From contig OY282558.1 in assembly GCA_958295665.1 (NCBI GenBank), forward strand, positions 64,778,789-64,842,788: a stretch of 64,000 nt of DNA, in the 5' to 3' direction. Shown here in pieces: positions 11,820 to 22,468 of this stretch. How positions within the stretch are numbered: position 1 is the first letter of the stretch; each line of letters begins with the position of its first letter. This DNA comes from Tipula vernalis (taxonomy: Eukaryota > Arthropoda > Insecta > Diptera > Tipulidae). The position numbers and the translations under genes were made by a program. The notes beneath the pieces were generated by a model. That model had not been told where the DNA came from. It did no database searches and saw nothing but the letters and a program-made list of their open reading frames with translations.

Positions 11820-12372
11820 CTTTTTTACATATTGAACAAGTTTTTCCTAAAGCGGGGCATGTCCCTTTTTAAAAAATATACCACGCAGCGCAAAACTTAC
11901 ATTTTCGTTTGTTTGACACTTTCCGCTGATTTATTTGTTTACCGGGTTGGCTACGTTCGTTTCATCACTCTTCATATTTGATAACCTATCTTGGGTCACT
12001 TCGGCAATTTTGCAAATATCCATCGCTTTGGTTAAGGTCAAGTCTGGAATTTCCATTAATTTCTTCTTTAGAAGTGTATCTTTGATACCCACTACTATTC
12101 GATCTCGTAGCAGTTCATTCGAAATATTATCATTACCATAATTACACAACTTCACTAATTTCTTTAATCTTATCAAATAAAAATCGAAAGATTATCTACA
12201 TTCAACGGTGCTGACCAAGGAACATTCACTGAATTTCCGACAACATTTCCAGTTGCTACATTTTCATTGAGTTTTTTATTTGTTTCCTCCAATCTATTAT
12301 TAAGAAGCTCTATTGTTTTAGATTGTGATTGTAAAAATTCTAACAATGCTTTATCGATTATGATTTTATGAT
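11820..12372 (-). pseudogene. outer element gag remnant
   Basis: Minus-strand pieces: an N-terminal stretch rich in glutamine, asparagine and leucine (about 12372-12185, coiled-coil-like), a middle piece (12176-11931) with RDRIVVGIKD and MDICKIAEVTQ as in gypsy capsids, and a cysteine cluster (CKFC ... CPALGKTCSIC, about 11910-11830) standing where the zinc knuckles should be. Frames differ and stops interrupt, so Gag is not made intact. Confidence 0.75.
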
Positions 12373-12503
12373 GAATAATGTTATTATATAAACTGAATGT
12401 TCACGACACTTTTGAGGTTAAACACGATAAACCACGTTCACAACAAATTACTAAACAGTATTTTCGATGAAAATATTTATTCATTCGACCACATCTGACA
12501 CCA

Positions 12504-12695
12504 TGTTTTGTTATGGACTATATAAAAGATTTATATTATTTATTGACGTTATAATATATTTATTTATTACTTCTTAAATATGGAATAGGAATATCGAGCG
12601 TCACGCGTGTTCTCTCGTATCTGCCGCCCTCTCCAATCAGAGTCCATATCACATTGGTATTGTACAGTGTGTACTCAGTGGTATCTACCACAACA
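12504..12695 (-). repeat. 5' LTR of outer gypsy element
   Basis: 192-bp copy, partner of 3701-3856, with the primer-binding site immediately inside it (12503 downward). It retains the 36-bp A/T-rich segment missing from the partner. Confidence 0.95.
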
Positions 12696-12700
12696 CTTAC

Positions 12701-13604
12701 AATATGAGGACAATTATCTGAGTCTGATCTTGATTATGATCTAAAACACCAGCTTTTGCTGTATTCTTACAAAATTAATCTTTTGATTTTACCATCAACA
12801 CAATTTACACGCGGTGCACAAATGTTGTCTCTCGTGAAAATTATTTTAATTTAAAATAAATTATCTGCCACAGTTTTCTTTACACACAAATTGACATCGG
12901 AATTGCTCCTATCAGATGAGGCATTCTCCCTTTACAGGGCTCTCAAGCTTTGGAAATCATCATTTTGTAGATTTTTATTTTAATTAAGATTTACGTGGAG
13001 ATTAATTATTTTAATTACGAGAGATTCTTTATGCATAAACTGACACCAGAATTGTTCTCTAAATTGCTCGAAATCAGAGGTCGGTGGAACGAATGGCTGG
13101 CGCGGCTTTCCTCCCTGCCTGATGACTTCATTGCGATAATATTATGCGTCAGGCATGAAACCTAAGGACCAATCTAAGTAATCATAAATTTCAATTAAAG
13201 GTAATACTTATTGTTGATGAGTAATTGCCCTAGACCAAGTAAGGGCAAAATTTCGTGTCACTCACTTTCAGAACATGCGGTTAAGACATTCAGCCCTATT
13301 ATGACTGTCGAGTCGATTGACAATCGACACGAGTCTCTGTGGCCTTTTCCTTTTTCGTATTGTTTTTATCAAATAAAAAAACGAAAACGCAATACAGAGT
13401 CGTATCGATTGTCGATCGACTCTTGAATCAATTATCTCGTCAAAATAAAAATTTTTAGTTAATTGATTTTCAAAAAACGAAAAAATCGAAACGTTTTTCG
13501 CAATAATTAACACATACTACAACAACTTTATAGGCGTAATTTTAAAACGTTTTTATTTTATTAATTTTTTGTTGAATGTTAATTAATTCATGCAATTTCT
13601 AATA
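12701..13604. other. intergenic DNA with short inverted repeat
   Basis: No gene seen. It contains the hairpin at 13310-13422 and two weakly similar stretches of about 34 bp (near 12880 and 13030, both around TTCTTTA...GACA...GAATTG) that may be an old duplication. Confidence 0.5.
13310..13422. repeat. short hairpin, possible MITE core
   Basis: The left arm 13310-13339 (GAGTCGATTGACAATCGACA and onward) pairs with the right arm 13395-13422 with only a few mismatches. The spacer is A/T rich and itself partly self-complementary. Each arm also contains a small internal palindrome. Clear target duplications were not found, so calling it a mobile element is only a suggestion. Confidence 0.5.
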
Positions 13605-14888
13605 CACTGAAAAAAAAGATTGCTTCATTTGAGCATTATAGGTACATATTCGAGAAAAAAAGTTGCTGTAATATGCGCTAAGAATAGTTACTCTCAAATT
13701 ATTCTAAATTTGAGAATATAGCCAAAAAAAGTTGTTAATTTTTTAGATTCTGATATTAAGAACATAAGTTATGATTTAAGTAAATCCAGTTTCTTAATTC
13801 CTCGTTCAAATTCTAAATTTCTATAATTTATTCTTAATTTGATTTATGTATTGTCTAAAAAATTGTTAACCATTTTTAAATTTAGACTCACTTTGAGAAT
13901 TTTTAATATATTTCAAGAATAAATTTTCCAAAAATGTTCTAAATACAAGAATATGTGTGATAAAACTATAAAGGTTTTTGCTATTTAATCTCAAGTCAAG
14001 TATAGTTGTATTCATAGTAAGCACATATTCATCAACAATATTCTGGTTTCATCACATAATTTCTTGATACTGTTATATTTAATATTCAACGAAGTATAGT
14101 TATACTCAGGTCGATACAAAATATTCATAAAATCAGAACAAAATTAAGTATGTAACGTTTATTTTGAGAAAATAACACGATAGAAAAATGTTTATGTATG
14201 CATGATTGATACATTTCCTAGTCTTCTATTAAGGATGAAGAGCTTCATTTGAGAAAAGCAACAACGATTTTTATGGCCATTTGAGCATACTCTTCTTGAT
14301 TCTTACATTTACCCAGCTTTGCATTAAGAAGAAAAGGGATGAATATAGTATTTGGTAATTCTCATTGCGAGACTAACGTGTAATAATCTCCATAGTATTT
14401 TCCAAAACTAATGCTCTTAAAACAAGTATATATACATATGTACATACTCCTAAATGAAATACATAATTAATTTATATTAATTTGTTTTTATTTATTTTTA
14501 TTATACATACATATGTAGGTATATTAATTAAAATTCGTAATTTAAACAAAATTATTATTTTATATTATAAATGATTAATATAGAACTTTTAACATATGTA
14601 TTTACTTATAGCTAACGTTTTTTAATTATTATTAATTTTTATTTATTGTTATATAAAAAATGAAATTCGCAAGTATAGGTACATAATTAACCAAATATAC
14701 ATTTTTAATTATATTTAAATTAACAAAAACGTTTACATAATTATTTATTAAATTTTGTTTCAATAAAATTATATTTCATACGTTTAATTAACTCATAACT
14801 ATCATTAGTTTTATTTATTGTGATACAAAATTAACTTATATTAATTAATTCTAATTAAATTCAATTTTCTATAAAATAAAAATACATA

Positions 14889-17351
14889 TTACAATAAAGG
14901 AAATTTTGCATATAATTTGCCATGTTGCGTTCGTCGCACTGTTGTTAATCTTAATCTAACGTTACTTAAATCAAAAAATTCGTATTTCAATAATGGTTTT
15001 CCAATAAAATAAATTTTGAAATGATTATCAAATTTAATTGTATGAATATGTTGTACAATTACAATTAATATGTTTTTTTCGACCAAAATATTTATTATTT
15101 TAAATAATTTTTTTTCAAACATAATGTCGTTTTCAACAAAAAAGTATTGATTAATTTTAAATTCTGTATTTCTATATGATATATGAAGCACTGACTGCAT
15201 GTTTTGGTATTTTTCAATTTGATCAGGTTTCCAATAAATGTTGAGGTCATTAATCTTACTGTCATTTTGAAATTTAATAATGTTATAACTATTTCTATTA
15301 TTTTTGTTAATTAAAATTGAATATGTAAATTTAATGTTACATTTTTTAGCAATGGAGAGTGGTAAGTTAACTCTAGAAAAATTTATATTAGTGTAATGCT
15401 TTATTTCACGATGTTTTGATTCAAAGCGCATGCACCAAAACAACCTTAATGGTCCTGCCATTTCAATTATTGTTGGATAATGAATTAACATGTGGTGTTT
15501 GGGTTTCAATTTTTCATCGAAAATATCAATATATAGTTTATTGTGTAATGCAATAATTTTTTTTAATTTGTCTATGTGAGTTTGTTTATAGAAATGTAGG
15601 AGCATCAATTCCACCATATCATGCAATACGCAAATATATTTCCACTTTTGGTCATCCCGAGGTATTAGATTGCCAAGCCAACATGTAATGTAGTTTAACA
15701 AATTTACTGATTGCCTTGCGGACAATTTCAATTTATTTTTTTTTAAATTAATTTCTTTTAAAATTGGTACTCGATTTGAATCGTCACTTCCATAATTAAA
15801 ATATTGAATGGAAGAATTAAGAATGTTGATAGTGAAAAAACCTTTTTCAAAAATAAAATAGTTTAATGCAGGTAAAATACCGTATAATATAACACCCTCA
15901 AACACGTCATGCATAACATCAACACACTTATTATCAGTGACGTGAAAACTGGAAATATGATTTAAAATTGAATCCTCCTTAATTCCAGTTTCCGTGTATT
16001 TATCTTGCTGTAGATCATCATTGTAGTTGAACCGATTTCTTTACTGGACCTGTTCTTCATTATGAAATTGATTTAAATCGTCTTTGTTTATTTTACATAA
16101 TCTACAAAAGTATTTATGACTAAAAGATCTCGCAAACCCCAAAATTGAATTAAGGCCTAAATTGTCGCCTACCACTAAGCCTAATACAAAATAAACTGTG
16201 ACTTCTTCCCCATCCATATCAATTTTAATTCCTACTGTTTCGAGTTTCTTTAATATTTCAACCAGTGCGTACAAACATTTTGTATTGCCATGTTGTTTAA
16301 GGACTTTCGATTTTAAAAACATGCTTACAAAAATATTTTCGAGTGAAGAATTATAAAATGGAATTGTAGGAAAACTGTAATAGAACGCGGCAATGGATTG
16401 ATTCCCAGCAGAACTACCTAAAGCATCACCAGGTTCAAAATCGTCGTAATACAGAAAATATGGTATTACAGTTTTATTTTCAAATTCTAATATCTTTTTT
16501 CGCCATAGTTTTCCCTGAACAAAGTTTGAAATATCATCTAAATTGCTGTTTAAAAGCTCTTGGTTTGCTAAAGTCGATTTCAACATATGGGGAATTTCAA
16601 AAAATTTTTTGATTTGAAATTCTATGGGCATTAGAACTCCGATATCTAATTGATTCTTAAAACATGGTTCACCCTTGTTAATTGCTTCTTTAATCCTAGA
16701 GTTGACTATAAATTTAGACACCGGAGAATACATTTCAACATCCGTTAAAGTTTTTAATAACATATATTCAGATTTAATATTTTGAAATGGGTCAGCACAA
16801 AAATTTAAAAATGTTTCAATCGATTCTCTTTCAGTTGAAACTGCAGGTAAAATATTTTTTTTAATTTCAGAGATTACTGTGTTTAATATAATTTGAGTAA
16901 AATCTAAGATTAAGTTTTCAATAGCGGTATTGGTTAAATGACTGCAACCAGATTGCTTACAATAGAATTCGAGAGCTTTCAAAGATATCAGTTGCTTCGC
17001 TGTTTTAAAAATGTCCTCCGATTTAAAAATCTGGTTTACTGTATTGAATGATAGATTTAATTTTGGCATTAACAAGTTTTGTTCGATTGATTTGGAAGAA
17101 TTCAAAATTGATACGGGTCTCATACGAGAAGAACTGTCGGTCACAATATTAGAATTTGTTTTTATACCAGAAATTGGGTGTGAATTTTTCAAATGTCTTT
17201 TATAAGAATTCATTTTCGAAAATGAATTCAGGCAGTTATCTTGAACACATTTAAAATTGTCTTCATTATTTAGCATATGATAATTTTTTAAATGAACGAA
17301 TAATATGTCAACACCACAAAAACTTTTAGAGCATAAAAAGCATGAATACAT
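14889..17351 (-). pseudogene. C2H2 / HDVFEG transposon-type protein, one in-frame stop
   Basis: One minus-strand frame of 820 codons plus stop from 17351 to 14889, interrupted only by a TAA at 16041-16043 (codon 437). The N terminus holds two C2H2 zinc fingers (CFLCSKSFCG...H...H and CVQDNCLNSF...H...H, residues 1-60). A long middle region includes YDDFEPGDALGS (about residue 300) and a KYFCRLCKI cysteine pair. After the stop come conserved CVDVMHDVFEGV, PKHHMLIHYP and LRLFWCMRFESKHREIKHY, the core of this family. I recall uncharacterised proteins of this layout (HD.LEGV, then HH..HYP and W..RFE.KH) in many insects and believe they are transposon encoded; the enzymatic role is not established to my knowledge. 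Histidines and acidic residues in these blocks could be catalytic. Flanking coding looks otherwise intact, so the copy is young or the stop is bypassed. Confidence 0.65.
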
Positions 17352-17482
17352 TTTGTAAATGACAACAGATTAAAATTGAGTACCAAATGTAAAATTATTT
17401 GTATAAGTATTCAAAATAACTAAATAAATCCAAGATAAAATTGACTAATCAAATTAAATATTAATAACTAAAATAAGGAACA

Positions 17483-18225
17483 TATGGAATAAAGTTAAGT
17501 TTGTTGGCTGCACGATGATGCGGCACTCTCGGCAAAATATAAGCGTTGTTAAATCTGTAAAAGTTTAGAAATATTTTAGAGTCAATATAATTTTATTTGT
17601 AAAAAATAATCTTCATACCTTTGTTGACTCCAATGGGTGGTATTGCACAGCAATAAAGTTAAAGTTGACTTATAAAGTATGGAATAAAGTTAAGTTTGTT
17701 GGCTACACGATGATGCGGCACTCTCGGCAAAACATAAGCGTTGTTAAATCTGTAAAAGTTTAGAAATATTTTAGAGTCAATATAATTTTATTTGTAAAAA
17801 ATAATCTTCATACCTTCGTTGACTCCAATGGGTGGTATTGCACAGCAATAAAGTTAAAGTTGACTTATAAAGTATGGAATAAAGTTAAGTTTGTTGGCTA
17901 CACGATGATGCGGCACTCTCGGCAAAATATAAGCGTTGTTAAATCTGTAAAAGTTTAGAAATATTTTAGAGTCAATATAATTTTATTTGTAAAAAATAAT
18001 CTTCATACCTTCGTTGACTCCAATGGGTGGTATTGCACAGCAATAAAGTTAAAGTTGACTTATAAAGTATGGAATAAAGTTAAGTTTGTTGGCTACCCGA
18101 TGATGCGGCACTCTCGGCAAAATATAAGCTGTGTTAAATTTGTAAAAGTTTAGAAATATTTTAGAGTCAATATAATTTTATTTGTAAAAAATAATCTTCA
18201 TATCTTCGTTGACTCCAATGGGTAT
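17483..18225 (-). repeat. 195-bp tandem repeat, about 3.8 copies
   Basis: Units start at 17483, 17678, 17873 and 18068 (each beginning TATGGAATAAAGTTAAG), period exactly 195 bp, with very few differences; the last is shortened near 18225. It lies between the two minus-strand genes of the transposon. On the minus strand each unit carries a GAGTCAACGAAG|GTATGAAG donor-like site and a CTAAACTTTTACAG acceptor-like site around a short open stretch. Part of each unit resembles the coding sequence near 18380-18395 of the neighbouring gene (the PIEST-K region), so the array probably arose by duplication from the edge of that gene. Confidence 0.93.
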
Positions 18226-18265
18226 TACACACCATAAAAATATTTTTACATACATTTTTATTTTT

Positions 18266-18735
18266 TTATTTCTGGTATTTAAAGTCCGATAGCATTATTA
18301 TTAATTTGGAGTCCACTATATCGTGTTTTGTGCTTATTTCGTAGAAGTGCTGTTGTATAAAAGTCCATACTTTGGTTGACTCTATTGGGTATTTTAAATC
18401 AAAAACAAAAAAGAGTTTAAAGCAACAATCGACTGCTGCTAATAGAGAGCTAAATTTGTAAATAATATTATCAAAGACCGATACAAATTCCTTTTCCTCT
18501 GTACCAACAATCATCACCAATGGCTGAAGATTTTGTCCGTATTCGGCATATCGAGTCCTGATTTCGTGTAGTTTGGTTTCGATCAAATCATGGCTAGCGA
18601 TTTCCAAAATAAATGATCCAATCGAATTTTCGATTGATGGTTTCCATATGCACTTCTTCTGCCCCGGTTTTGAGGCTCTTGATGTTGGTGGTAGTGCGTA
18701 GTGGAGTAATTTGAAATATTTGAAGTTTTTTGAAT
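18266..18735 (-). CDS. second transposon protein, WKPS/VWTFIQ domain
   Basis: A minus-strand frame open from a good splice acceptor (CTACAG at 18741-18736, exon edge 18735) to the stop at 18266. It contains KPGQKKCIWKPSIENS, then about 100 residues with VMIVGTEEKEFVSVFDNI, LLAAVDCCFKLFFVFDLKYP and KVWTFIQQHFYEISTK. The order matches a domain I know from uncharacterised insect proteins usually found together with the C2H2/HDVFEG protein. The first exon should lie upstream (right) but I could not pick it out. No stop interrupts this exon. Role unknown; a regulatory or DNA-binding partner of the larger protein is a guess. The lysine/tryptophan-rich beginning is the most constant part. Confidence 0.6.
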
Positions 18736-18811
18736 CTGTAGAATTTTGGAATAAGTTTTAATATCTATATTATTTATAAAATTTTTTTTTTTTTACCAGT
18801 GTACAAAACTG

Positions 18812-19088
18812 TTCTTTTATCTTTCACTAACTTTTCACAATGTTTATAAAACACAATGTTTACTTTTCCTAACTAACTTTTCCACAAAATTGTCAACACA
18901 AAATTGTCTATAAAAATCCAACAAAAATATTGAATTAATTATAAAAAAATGTACTTGTTCTTTTATCTTTTAATAACTTGTTCACAAAACTCAAACCACT
19001 CACTAAACCACTTTTCCACAAAATTGTCTTTCACAAAAATACCACAAAAATATTGTTAACTAATATTTAATTAATTATAAAAAAAAAT
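18812..19088. repeat. imperfect two-copy tandem repeat, about 145 bp
   Basis: The segment beginning GTTCTTTTATCTTTC at 18812 recurs from about 18957, with shared blocks CTTTTCCACAAAATTGTC and ATTAATTATAAAAAAA. Copies differ by several insertions and substitutions. It lies upstream of the gene at 18266-18735, inside the putative transposon. Confidence 0.75.
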
Positions 19089-19678
19089 ATTTATTGTTAC
19101 CACTTTAAAATTTTCGTAAATTATGTAGGTACGTCTGAACACAACGAATTTTCAACACCAACTGAGAAATCAATAGTAAATGAATATCAAGATCAACTTG
19201 TTGATGATGGTGAGAATTTATGTTTCTCTTAAGAAACTTATTCTCAAATCAACTCAACAAAAACCTTTGCAAATAATTGTTATATTCTCAATTTGAGCAA
19301 AGGTAACAATTATGTGAATAAATTTAGAATGTTATTCTCCAATTATTCTTTATATACAAGAATCGAGAATTATTTTTAATTAAAATATAGAATAATTATT
19401 CTCAATTTTTAAATCTAAATATTGTTAAAGTCAAAATATTCAATGAAATATCAAACCACCTTATACTTGAATAGAGTATAAGTATAGTCATTTTTTTTAT
19501 TGAAATTACGATTAAACCCGATTAAGATCACGCTTCTTCCTTAATTTAAGTGCATTCTGGCCACAAATCAAGAAATCAAGAGTATAATTGTCGTTAAAGA
19601 ACTTAACAACTTAAAACAAGGGCAAATATATCGTAAGATATAACATAAATTTCATGAATATCAAATGGTAGGATCAAA

Positions 19679-20365
19679 TTTGGTTTATTAACAAAATCGT
19701 TTAGTGAACCGAATCTTGTATAATGAATTTGGAAAATGCGTAGTTGATGCTACATATAACTTACAAAGAAATTATGTATGAGATATCTTATTCTAGATTA
19801 TTATGTCTAATTAGACATTACTTCTACTTGAAACATGAAACGACTTTTCTAAATAGTTGTTTAGTTCAACCGTAATTCGTAGATGCCCCTGATCGTTTGG
19901 GATAGTGTAATGCGAAAGATGACAAGTCCCCTAATGGCAATCAATGGGGGATTAATATGTAAACAGACGACATATGCTCGACATGACACACAAACACTAT
20001 GACATACAGCAAAAAGTACACAGGCTATCAGATCTAGCTAACGAAGTTGGTCTCAAGATAAATATCAGCAAAACCAAGACGATGAGGCTGAATAGAAACA
20101 TATAACCACACCGATGAACCTCAATAATATACAAATGTAAATGAATTCGTATACCGTGGTTGCACAATAGCAAAAACAGGTGGGACAGAGGAAGGCATAT
20201 AAGCAAACGCATAAATAATACAGTTACATGTTGGTTTATTGACAAAATTGTTTAGGGAAGACAATCTTGTATCATAAATTTTTAAAGTGCGTATACCTAG
20301 TTGATGCTTAGAAATTATTTATGAGACGATATTTTATTCTAAGATATTACTTCTAACTGAAACAT
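19679..20365. repeat. direct repeats flanking an RTE fragment
   Basis: 19679-19850 and 20230-20365 are diverged direct copies (shared blocks TTGGTTTATT, CAATCTTGTAT or its close variant, GTTGATGC, GAAATTAT.TATGAGA, TTACTTCTA.CTTGAAACATG). They bracket the reverse-transcriptase scrap at 19966-20200. They are much too long for a target-site duplication and look like an older segmental or element-end duplication. Confidence 0.7.
19966..20200 (+). pseudogene. RTE-type non-LTR reverse transcriptase scrap
   Basis: Plus-strand pieces in several frames: a DDIC remnant of the catalytic ADDI palm motif at 19966, then DIQQKVHRLSDLANEVGLKI and ISKTKTMRLN (20010-20103), then after a stop VNEFVYRGCTIAKTGGTEEG (20137-20197). 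This is the RT palm-to-thumb region characteristic of RTE/BovB-like LINEs (the GLKIN..KTK.M and FxYLGS...GGT motifs). Only about 80 residues remain, with frameshift and stops. Confidence 0.75.
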
Positions 20366-21975
20366 GTTTCAGCATTTTACGTCGTATTTTTTTAGTTTTG
20401 TATTCTCGCGTATTATAGACATAATCTAAAGTAATACGATGTATAAAACTGTCGACAGGTATTATATTTATGGTTTCTGTTATGGTGTCCAAACTCATAA
20501 TATTTAAAGCGAAATAACATTCACACGAAAAAATGTATGGGTATATAACATAAAACAATAAAATTGTTAATACATACATATATTTACTACAAAATCTAGT
20601 TACATTATGTATACACAGTTTTTGTTACATATACTTTTTATTTTTGTCATCAGCTGTTTTCGTTTGTTTCATATCTCCATACAGTTTTTTTTCATAATTT
20701 TTTCAAATTTAGATGCATATTTTGTATGTATTCATAATTGCAGATATGTATTGTATTGTATATTCGTACATAGTATTTTCGAAACAAAGGACAAATCGAA
20801 AGATAATAAGTGTATATAATATGTACATGTTTTCAATTGATTATATGCTATTATTACAGTTAGGAAGGAAATAATAACATGCGGTTTACTTATGTCGTTT
20901 CATTGTAATTATATATGTATATACATATTTCATTCATACCAAATGTAAAATAATATACATGAATGTTATTAGAAATTATCCGAAAAATTTTCGTTTTGTT
21001 CTAAATGTATGCTACAAAACTATAAAGATAACCGTTTTTAATAATTTAATGGTTTTTGTTGCAAAAATTTCTGTCCATCAAAAAAATAGTTACACCTAAT
21101 TCTGTTTTTTACGTGATAAATAGGTTCCGTGAAAACTCGCGTATAAAAATATAGAATATTCATATAAAGAAGGGGATTGGTTCTACATTCATAAATTAAA
21201 GAAACAAAAACATATCATACAACTTATAATTTTTAATTAGTATCTGATGATTTATTCACCAGCTAAGGGTTTTTTCTCACTAAAATTGTTTTAAATGTTA
21301 AACCGTTCAATTTGAAGTCAAATTGAATCGCGTAAAAACATAATGCAATATTTTTTTGTAATCGCGGTTAATCAAATTAGAGTAAAAAAAGTTCGTGTTC
21401 AAGAGAATTTAAGTATGTTAATTTGAGATTAATAGTAATCAAAACAACACGAAATTAAGCTTATAATTTCGAGAAACTATGTTTGCTCAATTCGATTTTC
21501 TATTTTAGATTTTAGTTGAGTATAAATATTCCACAGTTTCATAAATATTTTGACGATACTATTTTGAGCATAAATGTGTCAAATCAGTCGTAATTATTTT
21601 TTAACTGAGTATACGAAACTTAATTGAAGTATTTTTAAATTTAGCGAAATTGAACGAAATATTCATAATTTATAAAATTGAATTTATACTAGAACTGATC
21701 TAATTCGTGTCAGTATATACAGATTATTCTCAGTTTAAGCAATTTGGTTTGATATTTTATTAATTTATCTATTTATTAGATTTGAGAATTGAATTTTCTT
21801 ATTATTAGAATAGCATTTCTCTCAGTGTATGCTACCGGTGATTAGACCTTTTTAAATGTGTTTTTATTAACACTAGAAGTATATTAGTATTTACGAACAG
21901 TAATTCAACGAAACCGACTAATAAATAGACAGACTTCTATTTATTTAATTATATGATTTTAATATGTTCCGAATA

Positions 21976-22468
21976 TTGTAAGAGAATTCTATCCAGTTTC
22001 GAACTGATGAGCTTATGATTATGAAAAAATCAATCTTCTCATCAGGCCGCGGCGACTGAACTGATTATACCACAATTTACATTCTATATATATACAGAAT
22101 GTGCTGTGCGTTAAGTACTAGCGAATCATACTAATATAGATGAACTCTCTTACAATTTTTCTTCGTCACAATATTCACACAGCTCTATTTCTGTGTACGC
22201 TAATTTTTATTAACATTCAACAAAAAATTAGTAAAATTAAAATTAGCGTACACAGAAATAGAGCTGTGTGAATATTGTGAAGAAGAAAAATTGTAAGAGA
22301 GTTCATCTGTATTAGTATGATTCGCTAGTACTTAACGCACAGCACATTCTGTATATATAGAATGTAAATTGTGGTATAATCAGTCCAGTCGCCGCGACCT
22401 GATGAGAAGATTGATTTTTTCATAATCATAAGCTCATCAGTTCGAAACTGGATTGAATTCTCTTACAA
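21976..22468. repeat. long palindrome (inverted repeat) with pol III-like sites
   Basis: About 225-bp arms (21976-22200 and 22243-22468) are almost exact reverse complements around an A/T-rich spacer centred near 22222. The arm unit carries a box-A-like TGGTATAATCAG and a box-B-like GTTCGAAAC on the right arm (22372, 22440). It also has a possible anticodon-type stem (TGATT/AATCA with a 7-base loop), so a tRNA-derived SINE duplicated head to head is one reading and a foldback element another. A single arm, slightly diverged, recurs at 63640-63860. Extended similarity of 63848-63860 to the reverse complement of 21961-21975 shows the unit is a little longer than the palindrome arm. Confidence 0.88.

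Larger units (their letters stand above)
3696..12700 (-). mobile_element. outer Ty3/gypsy LTR retrotransposon, interrupted by a nested one
   Basis: The element runs 3701-12695 on the minus strand. It has LTRs at both ends beginning TG and ending CA and is flanked by a 5-bp direct duplication CTTAC (3696-3700 and 12696-12700). In element orientation the primer-binding site directly follows the 5' LTR: the minus strand from 12503 reads TGGTGTCAGATGTGG, close to what I remember for tRNA-Leu primers. A purine tract precedes the 3' LTR at 3857-3870. Gag, protease, reverse transcriptase, RNase H and integrase pieces follow in the usual order but in different frames, so the copy is dead. A second element occupies 4267-8768 inside its integrase gene. 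Without that insert it would be about 4.5 kb. Confidence 0.93.
13605..21827 (-). mobile_element. probable CACTA-like DNA transposon
   Basis: The left end reads CACTGAAAAAAAAGA from 13605 and the right end, read inward on the minus strand from 21827, CACTGAGAGAAATG. Both are bordered by TA (13603-13604; 21828-21829). Beyond six bases the ends are only loosely similar. Inside both ends lie many short copies in both orientations of a motif around ATTCTCAAATTTGAGAATA (13690-13720, 13790-13830, 19220-19420, 21700-21800), like the subterminal repeats of CACTA elements. The interior has two minus-strand genes of a family I associate with transposon proteins of insects and cnidarians, tandem repeats, and an RTE scrap. 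The subterminal block at 19220-19490 could instead mark an internal end; the outer right boundary is the less certain one. Confidence 0.42.

Noticed and set aside
22372..22450. A genuine tRNA gene in the palindrome arm
   Set aside because: Box-like motifs and an anticodon-type stem exist, but spacing between boxes is too long and the acceptor stem does not close.
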